Position numbers and translations under genes: made by a program. A stretch of 64,000 nucleotides of DNA from Streptomyces sp. NBC_00448 (GTDB lineage Bacteria; Actinomycetota; Actinomycetes; Streptomycetales; Streptomycetaceae): assembly GCF_036014115.1 (NCBI RefSeq), contig NZ_CP107913.1, forward strand, positions 8,611,501-8,675,500, written 5' to 3'. Of this stretch, positions 48,772-57,613 are shown piece by piece (position 1 is the first letter of the stretch; the number at the start of each line of letters is the position of its first letter). The notes beneath the pieces are model-generated. The model ran no database searches. It was not told where the DNA came from and saw only the letters and a program-made list of their open reading frames with translations.

Positions 48772-49830
48772 TCACGCGCCCGGGCGGTCCGTCACCGTGA
48801 GCAGCCCCGGGTCGAGCGGCAGGGTGAGGTGGCCGTGGTGGGTGGCGCCGGCGATCAGCACCGCGCCGTCCAGCGGGTCGCCCGCCGCCGGCACGAGCGT
48901 GGCGCCGGGCAGCAGTTCGGCCGCAAGTTCCCGCAGCGGCCCCAGCAGCGGCTCGCCCGTCCTGAACAGCCCGCCGGCCAGCGCCACGTCCACCGGGCCG
49001 GTGCCGGGTCGTACGGCGGCGGCCGACTCCAGGATGTGCCGCGCCGCCTGCCGCAGGATTCCGGCGGCCACCGGGTCGTCGCCCGCGTGGAGCGCCACCT
49101 GCGGCGCGAACGAGGCGAGCACCGCCGCCCGGTCCGGCCGCGGGTAGAGCCGGCCCGGCATCGCGTCCAGCGGCCCGAACTGCTTCTCGGCCGCGGCCAG
49201 CAGCGCCGGCGAGCCGCCGGCCCGCCCGTCGTGGGCGCGCATCGCCGCGTCCAGGCCGGCCCGGCCGATCCAGGCGCCGCCGCCGGCGTCGCCCAGCAGA
49301 TGGCCCCAGCCGTCCGCGCGGCGCCAACCGCCGTCGTCGGCCGAGGTGCCGAGCGCGATCATGCCGGTGCCCGCGGCCACGACCACGCCGGGGCGCAGGC
49401 CGAGCGCGCCCGCGTACGCCGTCACGGCGTCGCCGGCCAGCGCCAGGCGCCGTACCCCGAAGGCGTCGGCGAGGGCGTCCGGCAGGCGGTCCCGCAGGTC
49501 GTCGCCGAGGGTGGCCATCCCGGCCGCGCCGACGCAGGCGGCCGCGATCCGCCGCGCCCCGGCGGCGGCCATCAGCCCCTCGACGAGCGGCAGGACGCGC
49601 TCCAGCAGGCTCGCCGCGTCGATGCCGCGCGGCCCGGTGACGGCGGGGCGGTCGGCGGCGGCCACGGTCGCCACGGAGGTGTCCACGGTGACGGGCGTCC
49701 GCGCATGGTCCGCCGACCCCGTGGGGCCGGTGACCGCGTCGGCGGGCGCGAGGGCCACCCGCACGCCGGAGCCGCCGGAGTCGACGCCCAGCACCCAGGA
49801 GGGGCCGGTGTCGGAGGAGGAGTGCCGCAC
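48772..49830 (-). CDS. BadF/BadG/BcrA/BcrD-type kinase, probable N-acetylglucosamine kinase
   Basis: A 352-residue ASKHA-fold ATPase. The phosphate-1 loop is GVDSGGSGVRVAL (about residue 15), with GDAVTAYAGAL, phosphate-2 GTGMIALGTS and adenosine-type LAGGLFRTGEPL. Single-domain members of this family phosphorylate GlcNAc or related amino sugars. It begins with GTG three bases after the stop of the DUF2510-scramblase gene, so the two are probably translationally coupled. That pairing gives no obvious functional clue. Confidence 0.88.
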   Translation of the reverse strand: MRHSSSDTGPSWVLGVDSGGSGVRVALAPADAVTGPTGSADHARTPVTVDTSVATVAAADRPAVTGPRGIDAASLLERVLPLVEGLMAAAGARRIAAACVGAAGMATLGDDLRDRLPDALADAFGVRRLALAGDAVTAYAGALGLRPGVVVAAGTGMIALGTSADDGGWRRADGWGHLLGDAGGGAWIGRAGLDAAMRAHDGRAGGSPALLAAAEKQFGPLDAMPGRLYPRPDRAAVLASFAPQVALHAGDDPVAAGILRQAARHILESAAAVRPGTGPVDVALAGGLFRTGEPLLGPLRELAAELLPGATLVPAAGDPLDGAVLIAGATHHGHLTLPLDPGLLTVTDRPGA

Positions 49831-49833
49831 GCC

Positions 49834-50685
49834 TCAGCCGAGCCCGCGCGAGTCCTGCTTGAGCGCGGTGTCCACGGTGAGCGCGGACGCCACGACCATG
49901 CTCAGCAGCGGGTCGGCGAGCTGCCGGTGGATCTGCAGCACGTAGTTGTCGGCCGTGGTGAACATCGTCTTGGCCAGACCTTCCCAGGTCTTGGTGATCC
50001 GGCCGATCTCGGTGTCGGTGTGGTCCACGATGGCGAAGTTCCAGGCCCGCCAGTTCTCGGCCTTGATCGCGCCTATCTGCTGGCCGTTGTACATGAAGCC
50101 GAACTTGATCTTGCCGAAGGCGTTCTGCTGGACGATCTCGCCCAGCGGCTCGCCGTTGGCGCGGTGCACCAGCACCTTGGACTTGATGAACTTCGCCGGG
50201 CGGGTGAGCACCAGGTGCGGCTGGCCCTGGGCGTCCCGCACCTCCAGCTTGTGGGTGAGGAACTGGTCCACGCTGGAGACGAACCGCAGCACCTTCTTGG
50301 CGGTGCTCTGGCCGACCTCCACCACCGAGCCCAGGGTGCGGCCGTTCTGGTCGAAGACGGTGTACTCGTTGACCAGCTCGATCAGCTTGGCCTTCTGGTT
50401 CACCACGAGCACCGGCTCGGTGAACAGGGTGCCGCCGCCGTAGCCGGGCGACATCACACCGGCCTGGCCCTGGACCTGGTGCTGGATCTTCGCCGGGTCG
50501 GGCGCGCGGCTGACGTCCAGCTCCCAGGCGTTGCCGCCCTCCTGCTTGGGCGCGCCCTGCTGGCCCGGGACCTGGCCGGGGTTGGTGTGCTCGGTCCACT
50601 GGGCGCCGTCCCAGTACCGGAGCAGATTCGGAGTGCCCTGCGGGTCGGCGTACCAGCCGGCCGGGGTGTTGGAGTGCGTCGTCAC
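49834..50685 (-). CDS. DUF2510 and scramblase-like (LURP-one-related) protein
   Basis: A 283-residue protein. An N-terminal DUF2510 motif (PAGWYADPQG, LRYWDGAQWTEH) is followed by a Gln/Gly-rich linker and a tubby-like scramblase/LURP domain (about 85-270: VVNQKAKLIELVNEYTVFDQ, NYVLQIHRQLADPLLSMVV). DUF2510 is an actinobacterial module usually near a membrane. The role of bacterial scramblase-like domains is not established. It is the first gene of a two-gene unit with the sugar kinase. Confidence 0.88.
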   Translation of the reverse strand: MTTHSNTPAGWYADPQGTPNLLRYWDGAQWTEHTNPGQVPGQQGAPKQEGGNAWELDVSRAPDPAKIQHQVQGQAGVMSPGYGGGTLFTEPVLVVNQKAKLIELVNEYTVFDQNGRTLGSVVEVGQSTAKKVLRFVSSVDQFLTHKLEVRDAQGQPHLVLTRPAKFIKSKVLVHRANGEPLGEIVQQNAFGKIKFGFMYNGQQIGAIKAENWRAWNFAIVDHTDTEIGRITKTWEGLAKTMFTTADNYVLQIHRQLADPLLSMVVASALTVDTALKQDSRGLG

Positions 50686-50711
50686 CCGGGCAGACTACCG
50701 TGGGGCGCGGC

Positions 50712-51389
50712 TCAGGGCAGTTGCCAGTTCACCGGTTGGGCGCCCTGCTGCGCCAGCAGATCGTTGGCGCGGCTGAAGGGGCGCGACCCGAAGAAGCCCC
50801 GGTCCGCCGACATCGGCGACGGGTGCGCGGACTCGATCGCGGGCAGCTCGCCCAGCAGCGGCCGCGCGTTGCGCGCGTCGCGGCCCCACAGGATCGACAC
50901 CAGCGGCCGGCCGCGGCCGGCCAGCGCCCTGATCGCCTGCTCGGTCACCTGCTCCCACCCCTTGTCGCGGTGCGCGGCCGGGCGGCGCGGCGCCGTGGTC
51001 AGCGCCCTGTTGAGCAGCAGCACGCCCTGCTGCGTCCAGGGCGTCAGGTCGCCGTTGGACGGCCGGGGGGCGCCGATGTCGCCGTGCATCTCGCGGAAGA
51101 TGTTCTCCAGGCTGCCCGGCAGCGGCCGTACGTCCGGCGCCACCGAGAAGCTCAGGCCGACCGCGTGCCCCGGTGTCGGATACGGGTCCTGGCCGACGAT
51201 CAGCACCTTCACCTCGTCGAAGGGCTGCTGGAACGCGCGCAGCACGTTCGCCCCCGACGGCAGGTAGGTGCGGCCGGCGGCGATCTCGGCCCGGAGGAAG
51301 TCCCCCATCGCCGCGATCCGGTCCGCCACGGGTTCGAGCGCCTTCGCCCAGCCCGCCTCGACGATTTCGTGCAACGGTCGCGCAGTCAC
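50712..51389 (-). CDS. ung: Uracil-DNA glycosylase, family 1
   Basis: A 225-residue enzyme that removes uracil from DNA. The water-activating Asp is in GQDPYP (about residue 66), the uracil-binding Asn in LLLNRALT, and the minor-groove loop [14 protein letters not shown] contains the catalytic His. Length and motif order match Ung. It lies between the scramblase gene and a TetR gene on the same strand; there is no sign of shared regulation. Confidence 0.96.
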   Translation of the reverse strand: MTARPLHEIVEAGWAKALEPVADRIAAMGDFLRAEIAAGRTYLPSGANVLRAFQQPFDEVKVLIVGQDPYPTPGHAVGLSFSVAPDVRPLPGSLENIFREMHGDIGAPRPSNGDLTPWTQQGVLLLNRALTTAPRRPAAHRDKGWEQVTEQAIRALAGRGRPLVSILWGRDARNARPLLGELPAIESAHPSPMSADRGFFGSRPFSRANDLLAQQGAQPVNWQLP

Positions 51390-51446
51390 GGTCCGTCACT
51401 CTACTGGCTCAACAGCCGTGCCGCGTACCGGAGTCCGCGATCAAGG

Positions 51447-51484
51447 TCCCAGGTGCCGGGCCCGTTCCCAGGTGCCGGGCCCGG
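51447..51484. repeat. 19-base tandem duplication
   Basis: Two 19-base units, differing only in the last base (TCCCAGGTGCCGGGCCCGT), follow each other at 51447-51465 and 51466-51484, directly after the TetR stop. GGGCCC in each unit could fold. Confidence 0.8.
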
Positions 51485-51485
51485 G

Positions 51486-52139
51486 TCAGGAGCCCTCGAC
51501 GGCGCGGGCGGTCCCGGACCGGTCCTGCTGGTCGCGCGGGTCCTGCGGGCAAGGCGGCGAGCCCGCCTGCCAGTTCAGGCCGTACCGCTGGAACAGCTCC
51601 GCCCGCAGCCGGGCCACCGGCATCGGCGCCCCCGGCAGCAGCAGGGCCACGGTCGCGCCCATCAGCAGCGCCCGCAGCAGCCGGTACTCCTCCTGCGGCG
51701 CCTGTGCGCCCCACCGCGTCACCGCCAACTCCAGCAGCGCCGCCAGCCGCTGCTGCTCCGGGCACTGGATGAAGCCCTCGTCCGCGAGTATCTGGGCCAT
51801 GTGGATGCGCATCAGCTTGGTGTGCGTGACGGTCAGCCCGAGGATGGCGTCGATCGCCCGCGCCAGCACCTCGTCGCCTTCGGCCGGGGCCGGCTCCGCC
51901 TCCAGCGCCGCGGTCAGCTCCTGGTTCATCAACCGGTGCACCGCGGACTGCACCAGCGCGCGCTTGCCCGAGTAGTAGTACGACACCAGGCCGCGGGCGG
52001 AACCGGCCCGCCGCGTGATGTCGGCCAGCGTCGTGGCCTCGTAGCCGCGCTCCTCGACCAGTTCGACGGTCGCCTGCAGGAGGCGATCGATCGAACGCTG
52101 ACGCATCGCTTCATTGACCGATGCGCTACGAGGGGACAT
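51486..52139 (-). CDS. TetR family transcriptional regulator
   Basis: A 217-residue regulator. The HTH covers about 20-60 (TTLADITRRAGSARGLVSYYY, residues split at the turn), followed by an all-helical ligand domain. The ATG at 52139 has AGGAG seven bases upstream; a frame 35 residues longer runs through the operator and is rejected. A dyad directly upstream (52151-52184) overlaps a TATATT -10, so it is probably autorepressed. No adjacent transporter or enzyme points to a target; the HAD gene upstream lies on the same strand. Confidence 0.9.
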   Translation of the reverse strand: MSPRSASVNEAMRQRSIDRLLQATVELVEERGYEATTLADITRRAGSARGLVSYYYSGKRALVQSAVHRLMNQELTAALEAEPAPAEGDEVLARAIDAILGLTVTHTKLMRIHMAQILADEGFIQCPEQQRLAALLELAVTRWGAQAPQEEYRLLRALLMGATVALLLPGAPMPVARLRAELFQRYGLNWQAGSPPCPQDPRDQQDRSGTARAVEGS

Positions 52140-52150
52140 GATGAACTCCT

Positions 52151-52184
52151 GCGTTGACTGGCTGCGAGCCAATATACTCAACGC
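52151..52184 (-). promoter_or_regulatory. TetR promoter and nested inverted repeats
   Basis: An outer repeat GCGTTGA...TCAACGC (52151-52157, 52178-52184) encloses the perfect dyad TGGCT-GCG-AGCCA (52159-52171). On the minus strand TATATT between them is a good -10, so a bound repressor would block the gene's own promoter. Confidence 0.65.
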
Positions 52185-52278
52185 GGCTCGCCGGGCCAGA
52201 TGGATGGCGGGTGTACGGGGATCGGGCGCCGGCTCCGGCGACACGGGGGATCGCCGGAGCAGGCGCCCGATGTACTCC

Positions 52279-53082
52279 CTACGGCTCGTCCCGCTCCGGC
52301 TCCCGGTGAGCGCTTTCCGTACCGTCCGGCTCCGTACCGTCCGGCTCCGTACCGTCCGGCGGGTCCAGCACGGCGAGCAGCGCGTCGGGCCGGTCCGCGA
52401 CCGGCAGCGGGTCCACCAGCAGGAACCGGCAGCCCAGGGCCGCCGCGCCGCCGTCGGCCGCCGCGTTGTCCCCGACCATCACCGCTTCCCGCACCGCGTC
52501 GCCGGTGACGCCGAGCGCCTCCAGCGCCACCTGGAACAGCCGCGGGTCCGGCTTCTGCACCTCGTACTCGTAGCTGAGCACGAAGGCGTCGATGTCGTCC
52601 GCCACGCCGTGCACCCGGAAGATCGGGCGCAGGTCCCAGCCGATGTTGCTCACCACCGCCACCGGCACCCCGCGTTCGCGCAGGCCGGCCAGCACCTGAG
52701 CGGTGTCCGGATACGGCTGCCACGCCGCGGGGGTGCGGTGCCGTTCGTACAGCGCGTCGTGCACGTCCCACGGCAGCCCCGCCGCGCGGGACAGGGCCGT
52801 GTACGCCTCTCGGTGCAGCTCCGCGGTCAGGTCCCGCGCCTGCCACACCTCGACCAGGTCCGCCGGCACCACGGTGGGCGACTGCCCGCCGGGCTGCGCG
52901 CCGACCCGCTCCAACTCCTGTGCGTACTTGATGACTTCGTCGTCCGCGACCTCGATGCCCTCGGCCGCGAGCGCGCCCCTGAGCCATCGCTCGCAGGGCT
53001 CGATCCGGAACAGGGTGCCCGAGAAATCGAACATGACCGCCTTGATGGTGCCTCCCCGGTAGTGGTCGCTCGGCTCCAGCAT
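52279..53082 (-). CDS. HAD superfamily hydrolase with C-terminal PDGTE repeats
   Basis: A 267-residue HAD-like phosphohydrolase. Motif I is KAVMFDFSGTLF, in which the usual second Asp is Ser, which makes classical phosphatase chemistry less certain; motif II is VVSNIGWD, and motifs III-IV are VQKPDPRLF and VMVGDNAAAD. The tail holds three PDGTE repeats encoded by a 15-base tandem repeat (52317-52360). The substrate is unknown. Confidence 0.88.
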   Translation of the reverse strand: MLEPSDHYRGGTIKAVMFDFSGTLFRIEPCERWLRGALAAEGIEVADDEVIKYAQELERVGAQPGGQSPTVVPADLVEVWQARDLTAELHREAYTALSRAAGLPWDVHDALYERHRTPAAWQPYPDTAQVLAGLRERGVPVAVVSNIGWDLRPIFRVHGVADDIDAFVLSYEYEVQKPDPRLFQVALEALGVTGDAVREAVMVGDNAAADGGAAALGCRFLLVDPLPVADRPDALLAVLDPPDGTEPDGTEPDGTESAHREPERDEP

Positions 53083-53166
53083 TCCAGACGCGTTCCGGGG
53101 CGGTTCGGGTGCACGGTGTGTTTTCGGACGGCCGGGCCGGCGGGGCGGGTCGTCGCACCCGGCAGG

Positions 53167-54105
53167 TCAGGTCAGGGCGTGCAGGCCGGGGCCGAAGGTG
53201 ATGATCAGGGGGACGGCCGGGACCAGCAGCGACAGGACGGTCAGCCGCAGCCGGTGGGCGACGGGGAGCCGCGGGACCGGTGCCAGCAGGCGGTTGACGC
53301 GGCCGGGGAGTTCGGCGAGCGGCCCGGGGGAGGGGCCGAAGACCCCGCGCGGCTCGTTGAGTTCGACCAGCGCGAGGGCAGTGGTGAGGCGGCCGAAGCG
53401 GCGCGACGCGGTGTCGTCGGCGGCGAGTTCGATCAGGTGATGGACCTGGTCGCGGAAGGCGGCGAAGACCGGGACCTGGGGGAACCCGCCGGCGAGCGCG
53501 CCCGCGCAGTGCAGCAGGAGGTCGTGCCGGGCGCGGGCGTGGCCCTGCTCGTGGGCGATGACGGCGTCGAGTTGGCGTCCCTTGAGCCGGCCGAGCGCGG
53601 CCGTGGTGATCACCAGCCGCGGCTCCGCGCCGGACAGCCACCACGCGTCGGAACGGGGGTCCTCCAGCACCACCAGCCGCTCGCCGGGCGGCACGGACTC
53701 GCCGGGCAGCCGGGGCGCGCGCACCTGGAGTTCGGCCCGGCGGGAGCGCCGCCGGCCCCGGGCGGTGCGCACCTCGCGGGTGAGCATCGCCGCGGTCCAC
53801 ACGCCGCCGAGCGCGAGCAGGACCGCGAGCGCGCCGGCCCACCGGCCGTATCCGGGCAGCCCGTAGGCGTCCTCGACGCCGCGCGGCGCGAACGCGAAGA
53901 CGTGGCCGCGGACCGCCACCCAGGCGGCCGAGGCGGTGAGCGCCATCGCCGACACGCAGCACAGCAGCACCGCGGCGACCACGCACTGCCACACCCACAG
54001 GGCGAGTACCGGCTCGCGCTCGGGCCAGTCGGCACGTGCGAGCAGACGCGGCGCCGTCGCCGCCGCCAGTGCGCCGAGAACCAGCAGCACGAACGGGACC
54101 GTCAT
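53167..54105 (-). CDS. M56 (BlaR1-like) membrane metallopeptidase
   Basis: About 312 residues with four hydrophobic segments and a zinc motif in AVIAHEQGHARARHD (HExxH, near residue 187). The ELAADDTASR further on supplies the typical third zinc-ligand region. It resembles the protease part of BlaR1 without a penicillin-binding sensor. BlaR1-type peptidases normally cleave a BlaI/MecI repressor, but no blaI-like gene is adjacent or seen in the window. The start is the second ATG (MTVPFVLLVLG); the first would add ten residues. DUF5134 lies just upstream on the same strand. Confidence 0.88.
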   Translation of the reverse strand: MTVPFVLLVLGALAAATAPRLLARADWPEREPVLALWVWQCVVAAVLLCCVSAMALTASAAWVAVRGHVFAFAPRGVEDAYGLPGYGRWAGALAVLLALGGVWTAAMLTREVRTARGRRRSRRAELQVRAPRLPGESVPPGERLVVLEDPRSDAWWLSGAEPRLVITTAALGRLKGRQLDAVIAHEQGHARARHDLLLHCAGALAGGFPQVPVFAAFRDQVHHLIELAADDTASRRFGRLTTALALVELNEPRGVFGPSPGPLAELPGRVNRLLAPVPRLPVAHRLRLTVLSLLVPAVPLIITFGPGLHALT

Positions 54106-54213
54106 GCTGATCACCCTAGGAGTCGCCTTGCTCACAGGGACGTGGCAGCGCGCCGATGTGACGCACGACTCACCGGGTCCGTGCGGCCGTCCGGGCCGCG
54201 CGCGACGCGCGGC

Positions 54214-54858
54214 TCACATGACGAGCAGCATCACGACCATGCCCAACGCCATCGAGACCCGGCAGGCGACGGCCACCTCGGGGGCGTGCCGCAGTTGTAC
54301 CCGCCCGCGCGACGGCCCGCGTGGCGACGGCCCGGGTGAGGCTCCGCCCGATGGCACGGCGGCCGGTCCGGCGACCGTGACAGCGACCGTGGCGGCGCCG
54401 GGTATCAACCCGCCGGGCGCCGACACGGGCACGGGCGCGTACGCGAGCCGCACGCCCGTACGCAGCACGTAGACCGCGAAGTAGAGGAGGAACAGGCCGG
54501 TCACCGCGGAGCTGCCGGCCCCGCCCATCACCATGGTGTGCCCCGCTCCGGACGGCGCGGCCCGCGCCATGGCCACCGCCATGTAGACCATGGCGGCCGA
54601 GCAGACCACGTGGTGCACCCGGTGGCCCGAGGGGTGCCGGCCGGGGAGCACGGCGCGCAGCGCGGCCATCGCGTAGACGACGGCGAAGACGGGGGCGGCC
54701 CAGCGGTGCGGGTCGAGCACGGAGACCGGCACGGCCATCACCGCCATGCCGGCGCCCATCACCGCCTCGTCCTTGTTCTCGGCGCGCACCAGGCACGACA
54801 CGGCGGCGGCCGCGCTCAGCGCCACGAGGAGCCATGCGACCAGCAGCGGTTCGCGCAT
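54214..54858 (-). CDS. DUF5134 membrane protein
   Basis: A 214-residue protein with about six hydrophobic segments and several His in the membrane part (GHRVHHVVCSAAMVYMAVAM, SGAGHTM), matching the actinobacterial DUF5134 pattern. The ATG follows GGAGGGGG. The gap to the M56 gene is 108 bases, so they may form one unit. Histidines within helices suggest copper or haem binding, but this is a guess. Confidence 0.75.
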   Translation of the reverse strand: MREPLLVAWLLVALSAAAAVSCLVRAENKDEAVMGAGMAVMAVPVSVLDPHRWAAPVFAVVYAMAALRAVLPGRHPSGHRVHHVVCSAAMVYMAVAMARAAPSGAGHTMVMGGAGSSAVTGLFLLYFAVYVLRTGVRLAYAPVPVSAPGGLIPGAATVAVTVAGPAAVPSGGASPGPSPRGPSRGRVQLRHAPEVAVACRVSMALGMVVMLLVM

Positions 54859-55141
54859 CGGTGATCCCCCTCCCGTCCGCTCTGCTCCGAGCCGTGCCGA
54901 GCCGCCCCGACCGGCACGCCCCACCCCGGCACGGCCGCGGCCCGGTCCCGTCGGGTCCGCCTGTCCGTTCGGGTCCTACCCGGCCAGGCGGGCGCGCAGC
55001 CGAGCGCACGGGATCGCCCGGGGGAGTGCGCCGGATCGGCGCGCGCCCCCTCGGCGGGGGCGGCACCACGCGCGGGGGCGCCGCCTGCCGGCCGGTGCGC
55101 GGGCCTCGGCGACGGTGGCCGCCTTCGGTAGCCTGACCGGC

Positions 55142-55675
55142 ATGGACACCGCATCCCTCAGCTTCCGCCCCGCGACCCCCGCCGACGTGACCGCGCTCGT
55201 GGCCCTGGTCGAGTCCGCCTACCGCGGCGACAGCAGCCGCACCGGGTGGACCACCGAGGCGGACCTCATCGAGGGGCAGCGGACCGACCCGCAGGGCGTG
55301 CTGGACGTGGTGGAGAAGCCGGACGGCATGATGCTGGTGGTCGAGCGCGACGGTGAGCCGGTGGCCTGCTGCCAGCTCGAACACCGCGGCCTGCACGCCT
55401 ACTTCGGCATGTTCGCGGTCCGCCCCTCGCTCCAGGGCGCCGGCCTCGGCAAGGTGATCATCGCCGAGGCCGAGCGCGTCGCCGCGAAGGAGTGGGGCGT
55501 GTCCGAGATGCACATGACGGTGATCAGCGCCCGCGAGGAGCTGATCGCCTGGTACGAGCGCCGCGGCTACTCCCGCACCGGTGAGATGTCGCCCTTCCCC
55601 TACGGCCAGGAGCGGTTCGGCCGCCCCACCCGCGACGACCTGGAGTTCGAGCTGCTGACGAAGCGGCTCGGCTGA
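55142..55675 (+). CDS. GNAT family N-acetyltransferase
   Basis: A 177-residue acetyltransferase. The acetyl-CoA loop is VRPSLQGAGLGKVII (about 100-115) and the C-terminal strand AWYERRGYSRTGE is typical. It begins MDTASLSFRPATPADV. The acceptor substrate is unknown. It converges on the ABC transporter operon. Confidence 0.9.
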   Translation: MDTASLSFRPATPADVTALVALVESAYRGDSSRTGWTTEADLIEGQRTDPQGVLDVVEKPDGMMLVVERDGEPVACCQLEHRGLHAYFGMFAVRPSLQGAGLGKVIIAEAERVAAKEWGVSEMHMTVISAREELIAWYERRGYSRTGEMSPFPYGQERFGRPTRDDLEFELLTKRLG

Positions 55676-55715
55676 CCGCGGCCGCCTGCCGTACGGCCTC
55701 GGCTCGGCGCCGCGC

Positions 55716-56666
55716 TCACAGCCGCCCGGCCGCCGTGATGCGCCGCAGGAAGTCCTGGGTACGCCGCTCGCGGGGGGCGCCGAAGACCTCGGCGGGGGTG
55801 CCGCGCTCCAGGATCACACCGCCGTCGAGGAAGCACACCTGGTCGGCGACCTCGCGGGCGAAGGCCATCTCGTGGGTGGCGATCACCATCGTCATGCCCT
55901 CCTCCTTGAGATCGCGGACCACCGCGAGCACCTCGCCGACCAGTTCCGGGTCGAGCGCGGCGGTGATCTCGTCGAGGAGCAGCAGACGCGGCCGGGTCGC
56001 GACCGCGCGCAGCAGCGCGACCCGCTGCTGCTGGCCGCCGCTGAGCCGGTCCGGGTACTCGCGGGCGCGGTCGGCCAGGCCGAGCCGCTCCAGCAGTTCC
56101 CGGGCCCGGGCCTCGGCCTGCGGGCGCGGCTCCTTGTGCACGCGGCGGGGCGCGAGGGTGATGTTGTCCAGCACCGTCATGTGCGGGAAGAGGTTGTACG
56201 CCTGGAAGACGACGCCGATCCGGCGCCGTACGTCGTCGACGTCGGTGCGCGGGTCGGTGATGTCCTCGCCGTCCAGGAAGATCGCGCCGTCGTCGACGTC
56301 CTCCAGCAGGTTCGCGCAGCGCAGCAGCGTGGACTTGCCCGAGCCGGACGCGCCGATCAGCGCGGTGACGGTGTGCGCGGGCACGTCGAGCGCGATGTCG
56401 CGCAGCACCACGGTCTCGCCGTAGGTCTTGCGGACGGCCTCCAAGCGCAGCACGGGTTCGGCGCGCAGCGCGGGTTCAGCCCCGGGTGCGGGTGCGGCGG
56501 CCGGCCGTTCACCCGCGTCGCCGGGCCCGGCCCCGAGGCCCGTCGCCCCGATGTCCTTCGCCCCGCCGGGGCGCGCCCCGACGTCCTTCGGCCCGCCGGT
56601 CTTCGCCTTGCCGGACTCGGCCCCGCCGGCCTTCGGCCCGTCCGCCGGGCGGCCTTCCGCGCTCAT
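55716..56666 (-). CDS. Polar amino-acid ABC transporter ATP-binding protein with N-terminal extension
   Basis: A 316-residue ATPase. Walker A is GASGSGKST, Q-loop VFQAYNLFPHM, signature LSGGQQQRVALLRA, Walker B LLLLDEITAALDPEL and H-loop ATHEM; the signature sequences resemble GlnQ/GluA-type importers. About 70 residues before the usual start form a Gly/Ala/Pro-rich, repetitive extension (GGPKDVG, GGAKDIG). The long start is supported by an ATGA overlap with the permease stop and a GGGAGG site. Powers the permease encoded just upstream. Confidence 0.93.
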   Translation of the reverse strand: MSAEGRPADGPKAGGAESGKAKTGGPKDVGARPGGAKDIGATGLGAGPGDAGERPAAAPAPGAEPALRAEPVLRLEAVRKTYGETVVLRDIALDVPAHTVTALIGASGSGKSTLLRCANLLEDVDDGAIFLDGEDITDPRTDVDDVRRRIGVVFQAYNLFPHMTVLDNITLAPRRVHKEPRPQAEARARELLERLGLADRAREYPDRLSGGQQQRVALLRAVATRPRLLLLDEITAALDPELVGEVLAVVRDLKEEGMTMVIATHEMAFAREVADQVCFLDGGVILERGTPAEVFGAPRERRTQDFLRRITAAGRL

Positions 56667-57613
56667 ACCGCGCCTCCCTGCGACTGCCGCCGGTTCATCC
56701 GCGCGGCCACCCAGTCGGTGAAGCGCGTCATGGGGATGGTGATCGCCACGAAGATCAGGCCCGCGATGACGTAGGGCGTGTAGTTGAAGTCGCGGCTGGC
56801 GATGATCTGCGCGGCGTAGACCGCGTCCACCGCGCCGCCGATCGAGACCAGGCCGGTGTCCTTCTGCAGGGAGACCAGGTCGTTGAGGAGCGGGGGCACC
56901 ACCCGGCGGACGGCCTGCGGCAGCACGACGTAGCGCATCGCCTGGGCGTTGCTGAGGCCGAGCGAGCGGGCGGCGGCGCGCTGGCTGGGGTGCACGCTCT
57001 CGATGCCCGCGCGGAACACCTCGGCCACGTAGGCGGTGTAGGTCAGGCAGAGCGCGAACGCGCCGAGCAGCACGGGGTTGTTGGTCACCCCGGTCAGCCG
57101 CAGCGCGGGGATGCCGAAGACGCACAGCAGGATGCAGATGATCAGCGGCAGCCCGCGGAAGAAGTCCACGTAGGCCGTCGCCAGGGCGCGGACGGGGAAG
57201 AACACCGGGCCGCGCAGGGTGCGCAGCAGCGCCATCAGCAGCCCGGCGACCAGGACGACCGCGCCGCACACCGCCAGCAGCCGCAGGTTCAGCCACAGGC
57301 CGTGCAGGATCGGGTGGAGGGAGATCCGCGCGTAGTGGGCGTCGAAGAACGTCTGCCGGGTGCGGTCCCAGCCGGGCGAGTTGACGATCAGCGCGTACAG
57401 CACGGCGGCCGTCGCCAGGGTGCTGGCCGTGGCGACGGCGAACGCGCGGCGGGTGCGGGTGCGCCGGTAGCGCTCCCGCGCGACCCGCCGCGCCGAGGGG
57501 CGGTACTCGTCCGGGGCACTCGTCGTGCCGCCGCCAAGGTCCCGCGCCGCGGCCGGTGGCGCGGGAGCGGTGACGTCCCCGCCGCCGCGCTCCGGTCCGT
57601 CCTGGACGGTCAC
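56663..57613 (-). CDS. Polar amino-acid ABC transporter permease
   Basis: A 316-residue permease of the HisMQ/GlnP family with about five to six membrane segments, the N-terminal LWLNLRLLAVCGAVV typical of the family and the EAA loop (RSLGLSNAQAMRYVVLPQAV). The GTG start overlaps the binding-protein stop (GTGA), and its stop overlaps the ATPase start (ATGA), so all three genes are translationally coupled. A single permease suggests a homodimeric channel. Residues 1-35 are a soluble extension. Confidence 0.93.
   Translation of the reverse strand: MTVQDGPERGGGDVTAPAPPAAARDLGGGTTSAPDEYRPSARRVARERYRRTRTRRAFAVATASTLATAAVLYALIVNSPGWDRTRQTFFDAHYARISLHPILHGLWLNLRLLAVCGAVVLVAGLLMALLRTLRGPVFFPVRALATAYVDFFRGLPLIICILLCVFGIPALRLTGVTNNPVLLGAFALCLTYTAYVAEVFRAGIESVHPSQRAAARSLGLSNAQAMRYVVLPQAVRRVVPPLLNDLVSLQKDTGLVSIGGAVDAVYAAQIIASRDFNYTPYVIAGLIFVAITIPMTRFTDWVAARMNRRQSQGGAV

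Noticed and set aside
54746-55141. Longer N-terminus for the GNAT protein
   Set aside because: The extra 132 residues are low-complexity and overlap the divergent DUF5134 start; the acetyltransferase fold begins at the ATG at 55142.
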